11,154 nucleotides of DNA from Alphaproteobacteria bacterium. Its GTDB lineage: Bacteria > Pseudomonadota > Alphaproteobacteria > JAAXGF01. Location of the stretch: contig JAAXGF010000236.1 of NCBI GenBank assembly GCA_012267605.1, positions 1 through 11,154 on the forward strand, written 5' to 3'. The first letter of the stretch is position 1. The number at the start of each line of letters is the position of its first letter. Made by a program: the position numbers and the translations under genes. The notes beneath the pieces were generated by a model. It was not told where the DNA came from, did not search any database, and worked only from the letters and a program-made list of their open reading frames with translations. Of this stretch, positions 1 to 6,172 are shown piece by piece.

Positions 1-457
1 ACACCTCCGTATAGACTTCACGCAGTTGGTCGTCGTATTCCTCTCCAAGGAAGGCGAAGGGCGCGGTCAGCGCACCGGTACTGATGCCGGTCACCGCCTT
101 AAACTCTGGACGCTTGCCTGTTTTTGACCAACCCACCAATAGGCCGGCTCCAAAGGCACCTTGGTCACCGCCACCAGAGATCGCGAGAAAGTTCGCAGGC
201 GGCAATTGTTGTTGTTCGTTCTCGTCGGCTATCAGGTGAGATTTTTCCCGCTGGACACTATGAATTCCGTGTTCAAGGAATAAAGACGTGTCTTCGTCGA
301 TGAAGTAGCGGACTTCCTCCATTCCCGGCACAATCGCATCGGTGTAATTCTGGTCCGGTACCGCGGCTAAACGCGACGGCGACGCGCAACCCACGAGCAT
401 CGCTGTTGAGACACATACTGACACCAGAAACGATATTGACCATCTCATTTGTTCCAT
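1..457 (-). CDS. Patatin-like phospholipase lipoprotein (N-terminal part, cut by window edge)
   Basis: This is the first 152 codons of a patatin-family serine lipid hydrolase; the C-terminal part with the catalytic Asp lies beyond base 1. The start is a hydrophobic signal sequence ending in the lipobox LVGC, so the protein is probably a lipid-anchored envelope protein. After a linker of about 70 residues comes the oxyanion-hole glycine motif (SGGGDQGAFGAG) and then the nucleophile elbow GISTG, in the order and spacing of patatins. The family cleaves acyl esters with a Ser-Asp dyad; the Ser here is in GISTG. ATG codons at 457 and 448 are both possible. The second places the lipobox Cys at residue 21 and I slightly prefer it. 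It lies 137 bp downstream of the methyltransferase gene on the same strand and may share its transcript. The substrate is unknown. Confidence 0.85.
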   Translation of the reverse strand, partial: MEQMRWSISFLVSVCVSTAMLVGCASPSRLAAVPDQNYTDAIVPGMEEVRYFIDEDTSLFLEHGIHSVQREKSHLIADENEQQQLPPANFLAISGGGDQGAFGAGLLVGWSKTGKRPEFKAVTGISTGALTAPFAFLGEEYDDQLREVYTEV

Positions 458-594
458 CCCGTTATAGGAAACCGCGATTCGTGAAGTGAGCCGCGCTAAT
501 TGATTTCATTGTACGCGATCGGCAACGTGTCGAGAGCTTCGGAAAAAATAGTTTGAGTGTCAGATCGATCCGATGGCCGCCACGAAACGGGTTG

Positions 595-1767
595 TCATTT
601 CTTGCCGGCGAGCGGTACGTGCCGGACCGATAGGAGACTGCGTTCTGTAATACGCCCGTCCATCGCTTTTTCGACGTACATGATATTTTTGACGCCATCC
701 TTTCCGTCCACCACTGTCACCATTCGCCCGCCTGGTGCGAGCTGCTTTAGGAGTGAATCGGGAATCCGTGCGGTCGCCGCTGTCGAGATGATGGCGTCGT
801 ACGCGCCATTCCCAGGCCAACCCAAATTACCATCTGCGTGGCGCGTTTGGACATTTTGAAATCCGAGACGCTTCAGGCGTTCTGTTACTTCATTAAATAG
901 AACTTCGTGGATCTCAATCGAGCGAACTGTTCGAACCAGATTGGAAAGTATCGCTGTCTGATAGCCCGACCCGGTCCCGACTTCCAAGACCACGTCATTC
1001 GGTTCCAGTTCGAGCACCTCGGTCATCAGCGCGACGATGAACGGCGGCGGCATCTTTTGCCCGCCGGCCATTGGAAGGGCGTGGTTCTCGTAGGCACGGT
1101 GGCGAAGCCCCGGTGGCACGAACTCGTGGCGCGGAGTTTTCAATAAGGCGTCGCGCACGCGGTCGCTCAGCGTTTGTCGGCCCGTGTAAACAAACGTGTG
1201 CAGAATCTCTTCCTCGATTTCTTCCACCATTCGGCGGCGCGCGTCGTCAAAATCGGTGTTGGGATCGAGGCTATCGCCGACGCCTTGCGGCTCGTTGCCG
1301 GCCACACGTACGGGGTAGACGTCGTCCCGTTCCGGCGCCGACACGCCGTTTGGACTGCCGCATTCGTCGCCCGTGGGACAATATTTGACCGCCCAGCGGC
1401 GCAGTGTGCGGGCACCTTCGCCAGGCAACGGCTCGGCGATCGTGGTCGCCGAATCGTGTCGGACCAAACGAACCAAACCCCATCTCTGGAGAGTTTTAAC
1501 TCGCTGCATGACCTGCCCTTCGGGCATGCCGAGCGCGGCACTCAAATTTCCGGGCGTGAAACCTTGTGACGAAAGGCGGCACACGATGTCGCGTAGTGCG
1601 TCATCCCCGAGCAAGGCGACCAGTCGATCGAACTCCATCGGAGCGCAATGGGGACAATCCAAATCATTGCCGTACCGGGGATACGGCTCGGCGCCTTCCG
1701 CCTGCGCAGCGGCTAGAACTAGAGCGACGGCGACGGCAACGGCGACTCGCTTCATTCGCGTTCCCAT
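595..1767 (-). CDS. Exported protein-L-isoaspartate O-methyltransferase homologue with an internal winged-helix domain
   Basis: 390 residues, well above the 210-220 usual for Pcm. Residues 5-26 form a signal peptide (basic start, run of V/A/L, Ala-rich cleavage region). Residues about 50-115 resemble an ArsR-type winged helix (LSAALGMPEG recognition region, then LQRWGLVRLVRHD as the wing). Residues 180-390 are the PCMT domain with SAM motif EVGTGSGYQ (262-270), acidic motif IEIHE and the region AIISTAATARIP. Pcm enzymes methylate L-isoaspartyl residues with SAM to repair damaged proteins. The usual substrate loop GQTISQP is here GQKMPPP, so the normally conserved Ser is missing and substrate use may differ. 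Cys pairs C38/C41 and C130/C136 flank the winged helix and could bind metal or form disulfides. Starts at 1767 and 1755 are both possible and either keeps the signal peptide. The catalytic family is certain; location and substrate are inferred. Confidence 0.85.
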   Translation of the reverse strand: MGTRMKRVAVAVAVALVLAAAQAEGAEPYPRYGNDLDCPHCAPMEFDRLVALLGDDALRDIVCRLSSQGFTPGNLSAALGMPEGQVMQRVKTLQRWGLVRLVRHDSATTIAEPLPGEGARTLRRWAVKYCPTGDECGSPNGVSAPERDDVYPVRVAGNEPQGVGDSLDPNTDFDDARRRMVEEIEEEILHTFVYTGRQTLSDRVRDALLKTPRHEFVPPGLRHRAYENHALPMAGGQKMPPPFIVALMTEVLELEPNDVVLEVGTGSGYQTAILSNLVRTVRSIEIHEVLFNEVTERLKRLGFQNVQTRHADGNLGWPGNGAYDAIISTAATARIPDSLLKQLAPGGRMVTVVDGKDGVKNIMYVEKAMDGRITERSLLSVRHVPLAGKK

Positions 1768-2108
1768 CTATCTCAGATGCAGCATAAACGGTGCTCGTTG
1801 AACGACGACCCGAGGGTCGGAGCGCAGCATATACACTGCAATGATTCAAGCAACGTCGTCACGTACGGGCTGAAAGATCGAGCAAGTTCAATTAACCCAA
1901 AAATTTCGGGGGCGCCACCCACGATGACCCCGAGGGGAAATCCGTTCAAAATGGGAGGATTGTCGGCTGTCGAGGATTAAGCGGTCGTCTTTGAGCTTGG
2001 CTGGGTGCAGCGGCCTCAGCCAATTCCTGTCATTCTTGGCCGATCTCAGGCGGACGCGTGCTTGTGCTACCTGTCCTTGATACCCTTACCAAATCCGCCA
2101 ATCAGCCC
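1768..2108. other. Gene-free stretch between metallothionein and methyltransferase genes
   Basis: No convincing gene or RNA was seen on either strand. Short open frames here lack ribosome binding sites and recognisable motifs. It should hold the promoter of the methyltransferase gene. On the minus strand the 8-mer TATGCTGC occurs once near 1850 and once near 1790, just ahead of the start codon; the upstream copy sits in TATATGCTGC, a weak -10-like element. A 6-bp palindrome with a 2-base centre (CGACCC GA GGGTCG) lies near 1804-1817. Neither is strong enough to call a regulatory site. Confidence 0.5.
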
Positions 2109-2282
2109 CTAATACCCGGCTGAACTGACCCCCGGGGCCGGACAGCAATCTGAGCCATCCTCATGGGCACAGGCACATGCCTCGCCGCAATATGGCTTGC
2201 CATCTCGGATCACAGCATCTTCAGTCGGAAGAACGCAATGGCAGTCGGGGCATTCACATTCGACTTGTCTAATTTCAGTCAT
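2109..2282 (-). CDS. smtA: SmtA-type bacterial metallothionein, 57 residues
   Basis: A small Cys-rich protein of 57 residues with nine Cys (9, 11, 14, 16, 32, 36, 38, 46, 47) and His 15 and 40. The core pattern CECPDCHC, then DGKPYCGEAC, matches the cyanobacterial SmtA zinc-finger-like fold. By recalled comparison, Cys 9, 11, 14, 16, 32, 36 and His 40 fall at the same residue numbers as in Synechococcus SmtA. The family binds Zn/Cd (and Cu) in the cytoplasm as a thiolate cluster for storage and detoxification. The C-terminal ligands differ: SmtA has C47, C52 and C54, whereas this protein has C38, C46 and C47 and a Cys-free tail of about ten residues. The start is fixed by ATG 2282 with a strong ribosome binding site, TTAGGAG, seven bases upstream. 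No SmtB/ArsR-type free-standing regulator gene lies beside it. Family confidence is high; metal preference is unknown. Confidence 0.93.
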   Translation of the reverse strand: MTEIRQVECECPDCHCVLPTEDAVIRDGKPYCGEACACAHEDGSDCCPAPGVSSAGY

Positions 2283-2284
2283 AT

Positions 2285-2348
2285 CTGATCTCCTAACCTC
2301 GTGACATTCCCACTCACCTAGTTTGTAGGTAGGTGGGCCGGAGATCAG
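2285..2348 (-). promoter_or_regulatory. Nested hairpin in the metallothionein leader that can mask the ribosome binding site
   Basis: In the transcript of the minus strand, CUGAUCUCC (2348-2340) is perfectly complementary to GGAGAUCAG (2293-2285), giving a 9-bp outer stem that includes most of the AGGAG ribosome binding site (2294-2290). Between the arms lies a second hairpin: 2337-2326 pairs with 2320-2309 in a 12-position stem (one C-A mismatch, one G-U) with a 5-base loop. The outer stem ends two bases before the ATG. There is no T-run, so it is not an ordinary terminator. The layout suggests translational control by opening of the helix (metal, protein, small RNA or temperature); the trigger is not visible. 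As DNA, the same dyads could instead be operator sites. The pairing is read directly from the sequence; the function is inferred. Confidence 0.55.
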
Positions 2349-2516
2349 CTCAAATACGGTGCAATACTTATCGGGTCACTCCCACCCCGTCATGCAGTAT
2401 CGATGGCATTTGTATTTTTTGCTGTCCGACAACATTCCCGATGCAGAGACGGGCGTGTGTCACCAAATTGTCATGGACCTGTCACAAGCGCGGTACACTC
2501 GCCTGACAAGTTTTCC

Positions 2517-2606
2517 TGCAAGGAGGCTCCTCTCACGAGTCCCCAGTTAGCCTCCTTTGCAAGTCCCCGAAACCTAGGGGACGCTTACAAGCGGCTCCAT
2601 TTTTTT
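2517..2606 (+). ncRNA. Possible structured RNA: consecutive hairpins followed by a T-run
   Basis: Read on the plus strand, TGCAAGGAGGCT (2517-2528) pairs with AGCCTCCTTTGCA (2549-2561) with one bulged base around a 20-base loop. It is followed at once by GTCCCC (2563-2568)/GGGGAC (2577-2582), then a 4-bp stem CGCT/AGCG (2582-2593), and seven T at 2600-2606. The loop of the first hairpin holds a second GTCCCC (2539-2544) that could compete for the same GGGGAC, so two mutually exclusive folds are possible. The stem next to the T-run is weak, so this is not a textbook terminator. No promoter or known RNA family was recognised. It could also be a DNA-level dyad with no transcript. Confidence 0.3.
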
Positions 2607-2637
2607 GATTCTACTGGCCCCCTCACCCGCCATGTCG

Positions 2638-2662
2638 TTGGGTTTCTTTGGTCGAAACCCAA
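2638..2662. repeat. 9-bp inverted repeat (hairpin) with 7-base loop
   Basis: TTGGGTTTC (2638-2646) and GAAACCCAA (2654-2662) are perfect complements around a 7-base loop. There is no T-run on the plus-strand side, and the minus side has only TTT further on, so it is not a clear terminator. It lies in the gene-free stretch upstream of the metallothionein gene. No function can be assigned. Confidence 0.4.
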
Positions 2663-3051
2663 ACCCTAAATGGGCAGCCCGCCACACCGGCGTAGGCCCG
2701 CAGTTAGGGTAATACCGGACGTAGCGGGAGTAAGTGCAGTTAGCCCGATTCTAGCCAATACCAGCCGTCAATCTGCCTGAAATTGCATCGCACTTTGGCA
2801 CATTGCGACTCCGGCGGTGGGAGCCATCTACGCCTCACAAGCGATCATGAGTTATACGGTTACAGATATATCCCAGTCGCCAATTAATCGACGTCAGAAT
2901 TGTTGCGCCCGTGCTTCCGAAGGGTCAACGCAAACTTCTACCAAGACCTTACATTCCAGAGTGAAAAACCCTTGTACCAAGATAATCGTCGGTGCCTTCT
3001 GATGTATTCGCCTCGAATACTCGATATTGCTCAATCTGTTTTCGCAAATTT

Positions 3052-4446
3052 TCATAGCTTTAGTTCGTGCACTCCACGCGTCAGAGCCCTCTGCGTATGC
3101 CACTGGGGTTTGCCCCCTCCAAACTTGCCTACTATGGCGAGGCAGCCGCTATATGATGTGACCAATTTGCATCCAGATGTCTGTTGGTCGCATTTTTCTT
3201 TTGCGATCCTTTTTGCCTCTTCAACGTTGTGTGCGTTCGAGGAAACACCGAACTCCTTACCTGAACCAACGTAAAAAGCCCCATAGAAGGCCTTGCTATC
3301 TGGAACAGGTACGCGTTTTGGCGGCACAACTATGGCCGCCGTGCGCTTTCGCTCGGCTTCCGCGTCTGCTTGCCGTTCGCGCTCCGCACTTGCGGCTGCC
3401 TCCGCCTCTTGGCGCCGTTCGGCTTCGAGGGCAGCACGCCGTTTCTTTGCCAACGCCACGAAATTGCCATCGGGGTACTTCCGCTCGTAGGCCAGGAACA
3501 ATTCCGGCACATCGCTGTCGCGGATGCTTTCCCAAAAAGCGGTTTCCACCAAGCTAGGATCAGAACTCTTCGGGGCCGTCTTCCTTGGTTCCGCCAGTCG
3601 GGATGGTTGTGGCGGTTCGGCCAGCAAACGGGCGTACACATAGGCAATTCCGCCGTCATCCTGTGCGACCCGGAACCAATCGGCGCCCTTCACTTTGCCA
3701 GTCACGGTCACCCGCGTGCCGTGGGTCAGAAACCCCACCTTCGGGCTTTCGGCGTTAGGCTCGGCGCGCATATTTGCGTTCCTCACCGCGACAAAATCCA
3801 TGTCCATGGAATCGATCTCGATTTTCTTCGGCGCCACCGGCGTAACCGTCCGTCCGTGTGATTCGGGTACCGTTTCCTTGCCTTCCGCTTTGGAAGCTTC
3901 ATCCTTTCTCAGTACATCGCGCTTGAGCTTGGCAAGATCGGCAAACACCCCTTCCGGAAATTTACGTAAGTACGCCTCAAACATGGCCGGATCATCGGAG
4001 TCCTTAACCGACTTCCAAAACAACAATTCCGCCTCGCGCTCGTCGAATACCAGCTGCCGCTCCCGTTCTTTGGTTAACGGCGGCTTCCGGGATTGAGCCT
4101 CGACCGGGCGCTCGACAGCCCCTCCACCCTTGAAATTGGTCGGAACGAACAGGAACTCGCCGTTCGCGTGACCAGCCTCCCGGATATCTGCGTATTCCGG
4201 CGTCTGTGGCGCATTGAGCGCCACCGGACCGCGCAGGTGCTCGAAAAGTCTACGTCCTTCCAAGACATCGACGTTCTCGCGCAGGGCTCCAATAAAGGCG
4301 TTGGCGAACACCGAGTGACCGCCGCCGCCCTTGTCCACCACGGGTTCTAGACCACCCGAAGTCAACGCCGTGCGAGCCCTTTTTGCCGCCACTCTTTTCA
4401 GCCACGCCAGCCGTTCGGCGCCAACCCCCAGCTTCCCTCTGGGCCC
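3052..4446 (-). CDS. Caspase-like protein, middle and C-terminal fragment (rest of caspase fold, repeats, SH3b, DUF4189-like)
   Basis: The open frame extends upstream to 4584 but bases 4447-4584 are the antiphase shadow of the caspase fragment. Real homology starts about 4440 with LGVGAERLAWLKR and RTALTSGGLEPV, the end of a caspase-like domain. Then come AELLFWKSVKDSDDP...YLRKFPEG (4032-3919) and ETAFWESIRDSDVP...YERKYPDG (3546-3421), two copies of a helical FW..S..S...F..Y..K.P.G.F repeat common in secreted bacterial caspases. Between them is an SH3b domain (3792-3619; VRNANMRAEP...GADWFRVA). A charged Ala/Glu/Arg helix follows, then a DUF4189-like domain (KAFYGAFYVGSGKEFGVS) with paired Cys. 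The last 19 codons before the stop at 3052 are out of phase with the domain, whose continuation lies in another frame (2894-3114). SH3b domains usually bind peptidoglycan or peptides, fitting an envelope location. Confidence 0.75.
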   Translation of the reverse strand, partial: GPRGKLGVGAERLAWLKRVAAKRARTALTSGGLEPVVDKGGGGHSVFANAFIGALRENVDVLEGRRLFEHLRGPVALNAPQTPEYADIREAGHANGEFLFVPTNFKGGGAVERPVEAQSRKPPLTKERERQLVFDEREAELLFWKSVKDSDDPAMFEAYLRKFPEGVFADLAKLKRDVLRKDEASKAEGKETVPESHGRTVTPVAPKKIEIDSMDMDFVAVRNANMRAEPNAESPKVGFLTHGTRVTVTGKVKGADWFRVAQDDGGIAYVYARLLAEPPQPSRLAEPRKTAPKSSDPSLVETAFWESIRDSDVPELFLAYERKYPDGNFVALAKKRRAALEAERRQEAEAAASAERERQADAEAERKRTAAIVVPPKRVPVPDSKAFYGAFYVGSGKEFGVSSNAHNVEEAKRIAKEKCDQQTSGCKLVTSYSGCLAIVGKFGGGKPQWHTQRALTRGVHELKL

Positions 4447-5222
4447 CGTGTTAGCGTCCCTGAGTAACAGGAATCGGCCACCACCAAGACATGCTTCGCG
4501 CTCATCGCCCGAATTGTGTTGGTGATCGTATTGATGGATACCCAGCGGGCGACGTTGTTCAGTTCGGCGTCGACAGGAAGCCAATAGCCCTGATCAGAGG
4601 CAGCATCAAGGTCACCATGGCCTGCGTAATAGATTAGCAGATTGTCGTTTTCCGTGAGTTTGGAGCGCAGTTTGTTGAGCTCCGTAACGATGTCGTACCG
4701 TGTCGCGTTCCTCAACGTCGTCACTTCGAAACCGTATTTGTTGCGGAGGATATTGGAAACCCCTTCGGCGTCGTTTACCGCTTTCTCAAGGTGCTTGAGG
4801 TGCTGATGCTCATTATTTCCGATCACCAGGGCGAAATAGTTTCCCACAACGTCGGAAATTGCCTCGACGGCGATCTCTCTTCGTCTTACGGAAATCCGTT
4901 TTTCCTCAAGGATCTCGCCATCTGCGTCCTTAGCCACTAGTACGATCGTGGTTTTACCGAGAGGCAGGGTCTTGCGAACGCGGAACGATCCGTCGCGAGC
5001 AATTGCCACAGGCTTCCCGTCGGCGGACAGTGTCAACGCTGCAGTGGCCGTAACCTTGCCGTCAATGCTGACGGTCTCCTGATCCGTATTGACGCGCGAA
5101 GGTGCCTGGATGACTGGCCCATCGCCCGCGACTTGCGCCGCCGAGTCAATGGCGTACGCTGCCACCAGCAAAAGCGTCAACCCATATAAGACTTGCCAAG
5201 AAAGTCTCAAAAAAACCCCCAT
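4398..5222 (-). CDS. Caspase-like protein, N-terminal fragment with the catalytic domain
   Basis: 274 codons from ATG 5222 (a TTG two codons earlier is less likely). Residues about 1-30 are a signal peptide. Residues 45-115 resemble a bacterial Ig-like domain (DGKVTATAALTLSADGKPV). The caspase domain begins near residue 128 with YFALVIGNNEH; the catalytic His is in YYAGHGD (about 202) and the catalytic Cys in ADSCYSGTL (about 252), both intact. Family peptidases cut after basic or acidic residues; specificity here cannot be read. After TRG the frame runs 14 more codons of unrelated sequence and stops, so this fragment alone lacks the last strand and helix of the caspase fold and would probably not be active. 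Confidence 0.8.
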   Translation of the reverse strand: MGVFLRLSWQVLYGLTLLLVAAYAIDSAAQVAGDGPVIQAPSRVNTDQETVSIDGKVTATAALTLSADGKPVAIARDGSFRVRKTLPLGKTTIVLVAKDADGEILEEKRISVRRREIAVEAISDVVGNYFALVIGNNEHQHLKHLEKAVNDAEGVSNILRNKYGFEVTTLRNATRYDIVTELNKLRSKLTENDNLLIYYAGHGDLDAASDQGYWLPVDAELNNVARWVSINTITNTIRAMSAKHVLVVADSCYSGTLTRGPEGSWGLAPNGWRG

Positions 5223-5224
5223 AG

Positions 5225-5262
5225 TCAAAAAATTATAGCAAGCCTAACTGAAAGGAGGCCAA
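5225..5262 (-). promoter_or_regulatory. Possible sigma-70-type promoter of the caspase gene
   Basis: A perfect -10 hexamer TATAAT lies at 5237-5232 on the minus strand, with TTGGCC (5262-5257) 19 bases upstream as a 4-of-6 match to -35. Transcription would start near 5225, only about three bases before ATG 5222, so the message would be nearly leaderless; indeed no ribosome binding site precedes that ATG. The 19-base spacer is longer than ideal. Confidence 0.4.
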
Positions 5263-5542
5263 TTTATTTGGATCAGATCCCACCAATGCACAGCCGTCCC
5301 ATCGTTCCGCTTCCGGATATTTCTCGGGGTTCCTACTAAGTAATATCTCACCCCAGCCAAATGGTATTGCCTATCAGGGAGGGGGCAGCGTTATGACTGT
5401 TCGGGTCAACTGCCGTCTAACTCGGCGAGCGGAGTTCATGTCCGCGAATCAATCCATCTCGGCCGTTGGGGCGACCGAGCACTTGCAGGAAAGAGCGCCA
5501 TTAGAGAACAGAATGGATCAAACGATCAGGAAACAAAGCGGA
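5229..5542. other. Gene-free stretch between the CBS gene and the caspase gene
   Basis: About 310 bases upstream of the caspase gene and downstream of the CBS gene. Apart from the promoter-like hexamers near 5232-5262, I see nothing that can be named. A 65-codon open frame on the plus strand (5393-5590) runs into the CBS gene antisense, lacks a ribosome binding site and is not believed. No T-run hairpin marks the end of the CBS transcript. Confidence 0.5.
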
Positions 5543-5962
5543 TCACACGAATTTTTTGACGCGTCTCGAAGGTGTCGCCGAATTCTTTGAAACGAACCGT
5601 CGGTTTTCGAGCAGCTTCAACAAATCGAAGGAACTGACGATTCCAACAACGATCTTCTCGTGGGTTACGACGACATGATGGATATTGTGTTTGCGCATGA
5701 TCCTCGCCGCGACACTGGCGTCGTTGTAAGCTGGCACGACCGTTACGTTTTCCGACATGATTCTGCTAACTGGCGATTCGTCTTTCACTCGGCGCTTTAT
5801 GTCAGAGGATGTGACAATACCGACCGCCTCGCCTATCGGCCCGACGACCGGGATCGCATGAATTTGGTTCCGATCCATAATGTCGCGCACATGTCCGACT
5901 TTTTGGTGTGGCTGCGCTGTTATGACGCGTTTTTCCATCAGATCTGCAATCTTAACCGTCAC
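5543..5962 (-). CDS. Two-CBS-domain protein
   Basis: 139 residues from GTG 5962. The start is chosen because a GGGAG ribosome binding site sits eight bases upstream and because stand-alone CBS proteins usually begin MTVK.ADLM; a TTG at 5992 would add ten residues. CBS 1 spans about residues 5-60 (VITAQPHQKVGHVRDIMDRN, HAIPVVG, GIVTSSDIK) and CBS 2 about 64-120 (SRIMSENVTVVPAYNDASVA, HHVVVTHEKIVVGIVSSFDL). A basic tail ends the protein. Paired CBS domains bind adenosine nucleotides such as AMP, ATP or SAM and act as energy sensors. There is no fused effector, so the partner is unknown. It is divergent from the small plus-strand gene at 6173; a TTGACA hexamer at 6076-6071 on the minus strand could be its -35, though no good -10 follows at 17 bases. 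Confidence 0.88.
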   Translation of the reverse strand: MTVKIADLMEKRVITAQPHQKVGHVRDIMDRNQIHAIPVVGPIGEAVGIVTSSDIKRRVKDESPVSRIMSENVTVVPAYNDASVAARIMRKHNIHHVVVTHEKIVVGIVSSFDLLKLLENRRFVSKNSATPSRRVKKFV

Positions 5963-6172
5963 CCTGATCACTCCCTTATCCGATTTTTTCAAGGCGCCCT
6001 CGACTGGGCTAGGATCTCGCTGCGGGTGCTCTTGAGGCTAGTCGTTATCAACAATTTTCTCTTTGCGTTATGTCAACGTATCGATCGAGACAATCCACTA
6101 AGCTTCCAATTATCGGACCGGGAGAAAGACTGGCTGGTCAAGTCGAATTTCTCTCGGCAGTCGGAGTGAAAT

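Larger units (their letters stand above)
2349..2893. other. Gene-free stretch rich in inverted repeats
   Basis: No protein gene could be supported on either strand. The longest open frames (63 and 88 codons on the plus strand) have no ribosome binding site and no family resemblance. The metallothionein promoter should lie near 2350-2430; on the minus strand there is a direct repeat GTATT-GCACC-GTATT at about 2354-2368 but no good sigma-70 hexamer pair. The stretch also holds the hairpin cluster at 2517-2606 and a separate hairpin at 2638-2662, both listed on their own. The octamer GCAGTTAG occurs twice (about 2700 and 2737). No mobile-element gene or clear attachment site was seen. Confidence 0.5.
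2894..5222 (-). pseudogene. Secreted caspase-like (peptidase C14) multidomain protein, reading frame broken twice
   Basis: Homology-like content runs through three frames, giving a conceptual protein of about 776 residues. Order: signal peptide, Ig-like beta domain, caspase domain, FW..S repeat 1, SH3b domain, FW..S repeat 2, Ala/Glu/Arg-rich helix, DUF4189-like C-terminal domain. To restore the frame, one base must be added near 4440-4447 and one near 3115-3120. Both places lie in G/C runs. The first gives TRGPRGKLGVG across the join and the second GGGQTPVAYAEG, both smooth. The C-terminal part after the second join keeps Cys pairs (MKICENR, ECKVLVEVC) expected of a DUF4189-like domain, which supports one original gene ending at TGA 2894. 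It could be a decayed gene, a sequence error, or, for the first site only, programmed -1 frameshifting. It is followed by the gene-free stretch and preceded by the CBS gene on the same strand. Confidence 0.75.

Noticed and set aside
1804..1817. Short palindrome CGACCC GA GGGTCG as a regulator site
   Set aside because: A 6-bp dyad with a 2-base centre arises by chance in GC-rich DNA and has no second copy or promoter placement to support it.
2359..2669. Plus-strand open frames of 63 and 88 codons
   Set aside because: No ribosome binding site, low-complexity random-looking translation, and they run through the hairpin cluster.
4447..4584. N-terminal 46 codons of the frame that holds the caspase C-terminal half
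   Set aside because: The same bases encode the caspase catalytic Cys region in another frame (ADSCYSG); the extension has no homology-like content.
5251..5339. Perfect AAAGGAGG ribosome binding site on the plus strand followed by a 23-codon frame from TTG 5268
   Set aside because: The peptide has no recognisable feature and starts with a rare codon; its site overlaps the spacer of the caspase promoter. Most likely chance.
5660..6169. 169-codon frame on the plus strand
   Set aside because: It is antisense to the well-supported CBS protein gene and has no family resemblance of its own.
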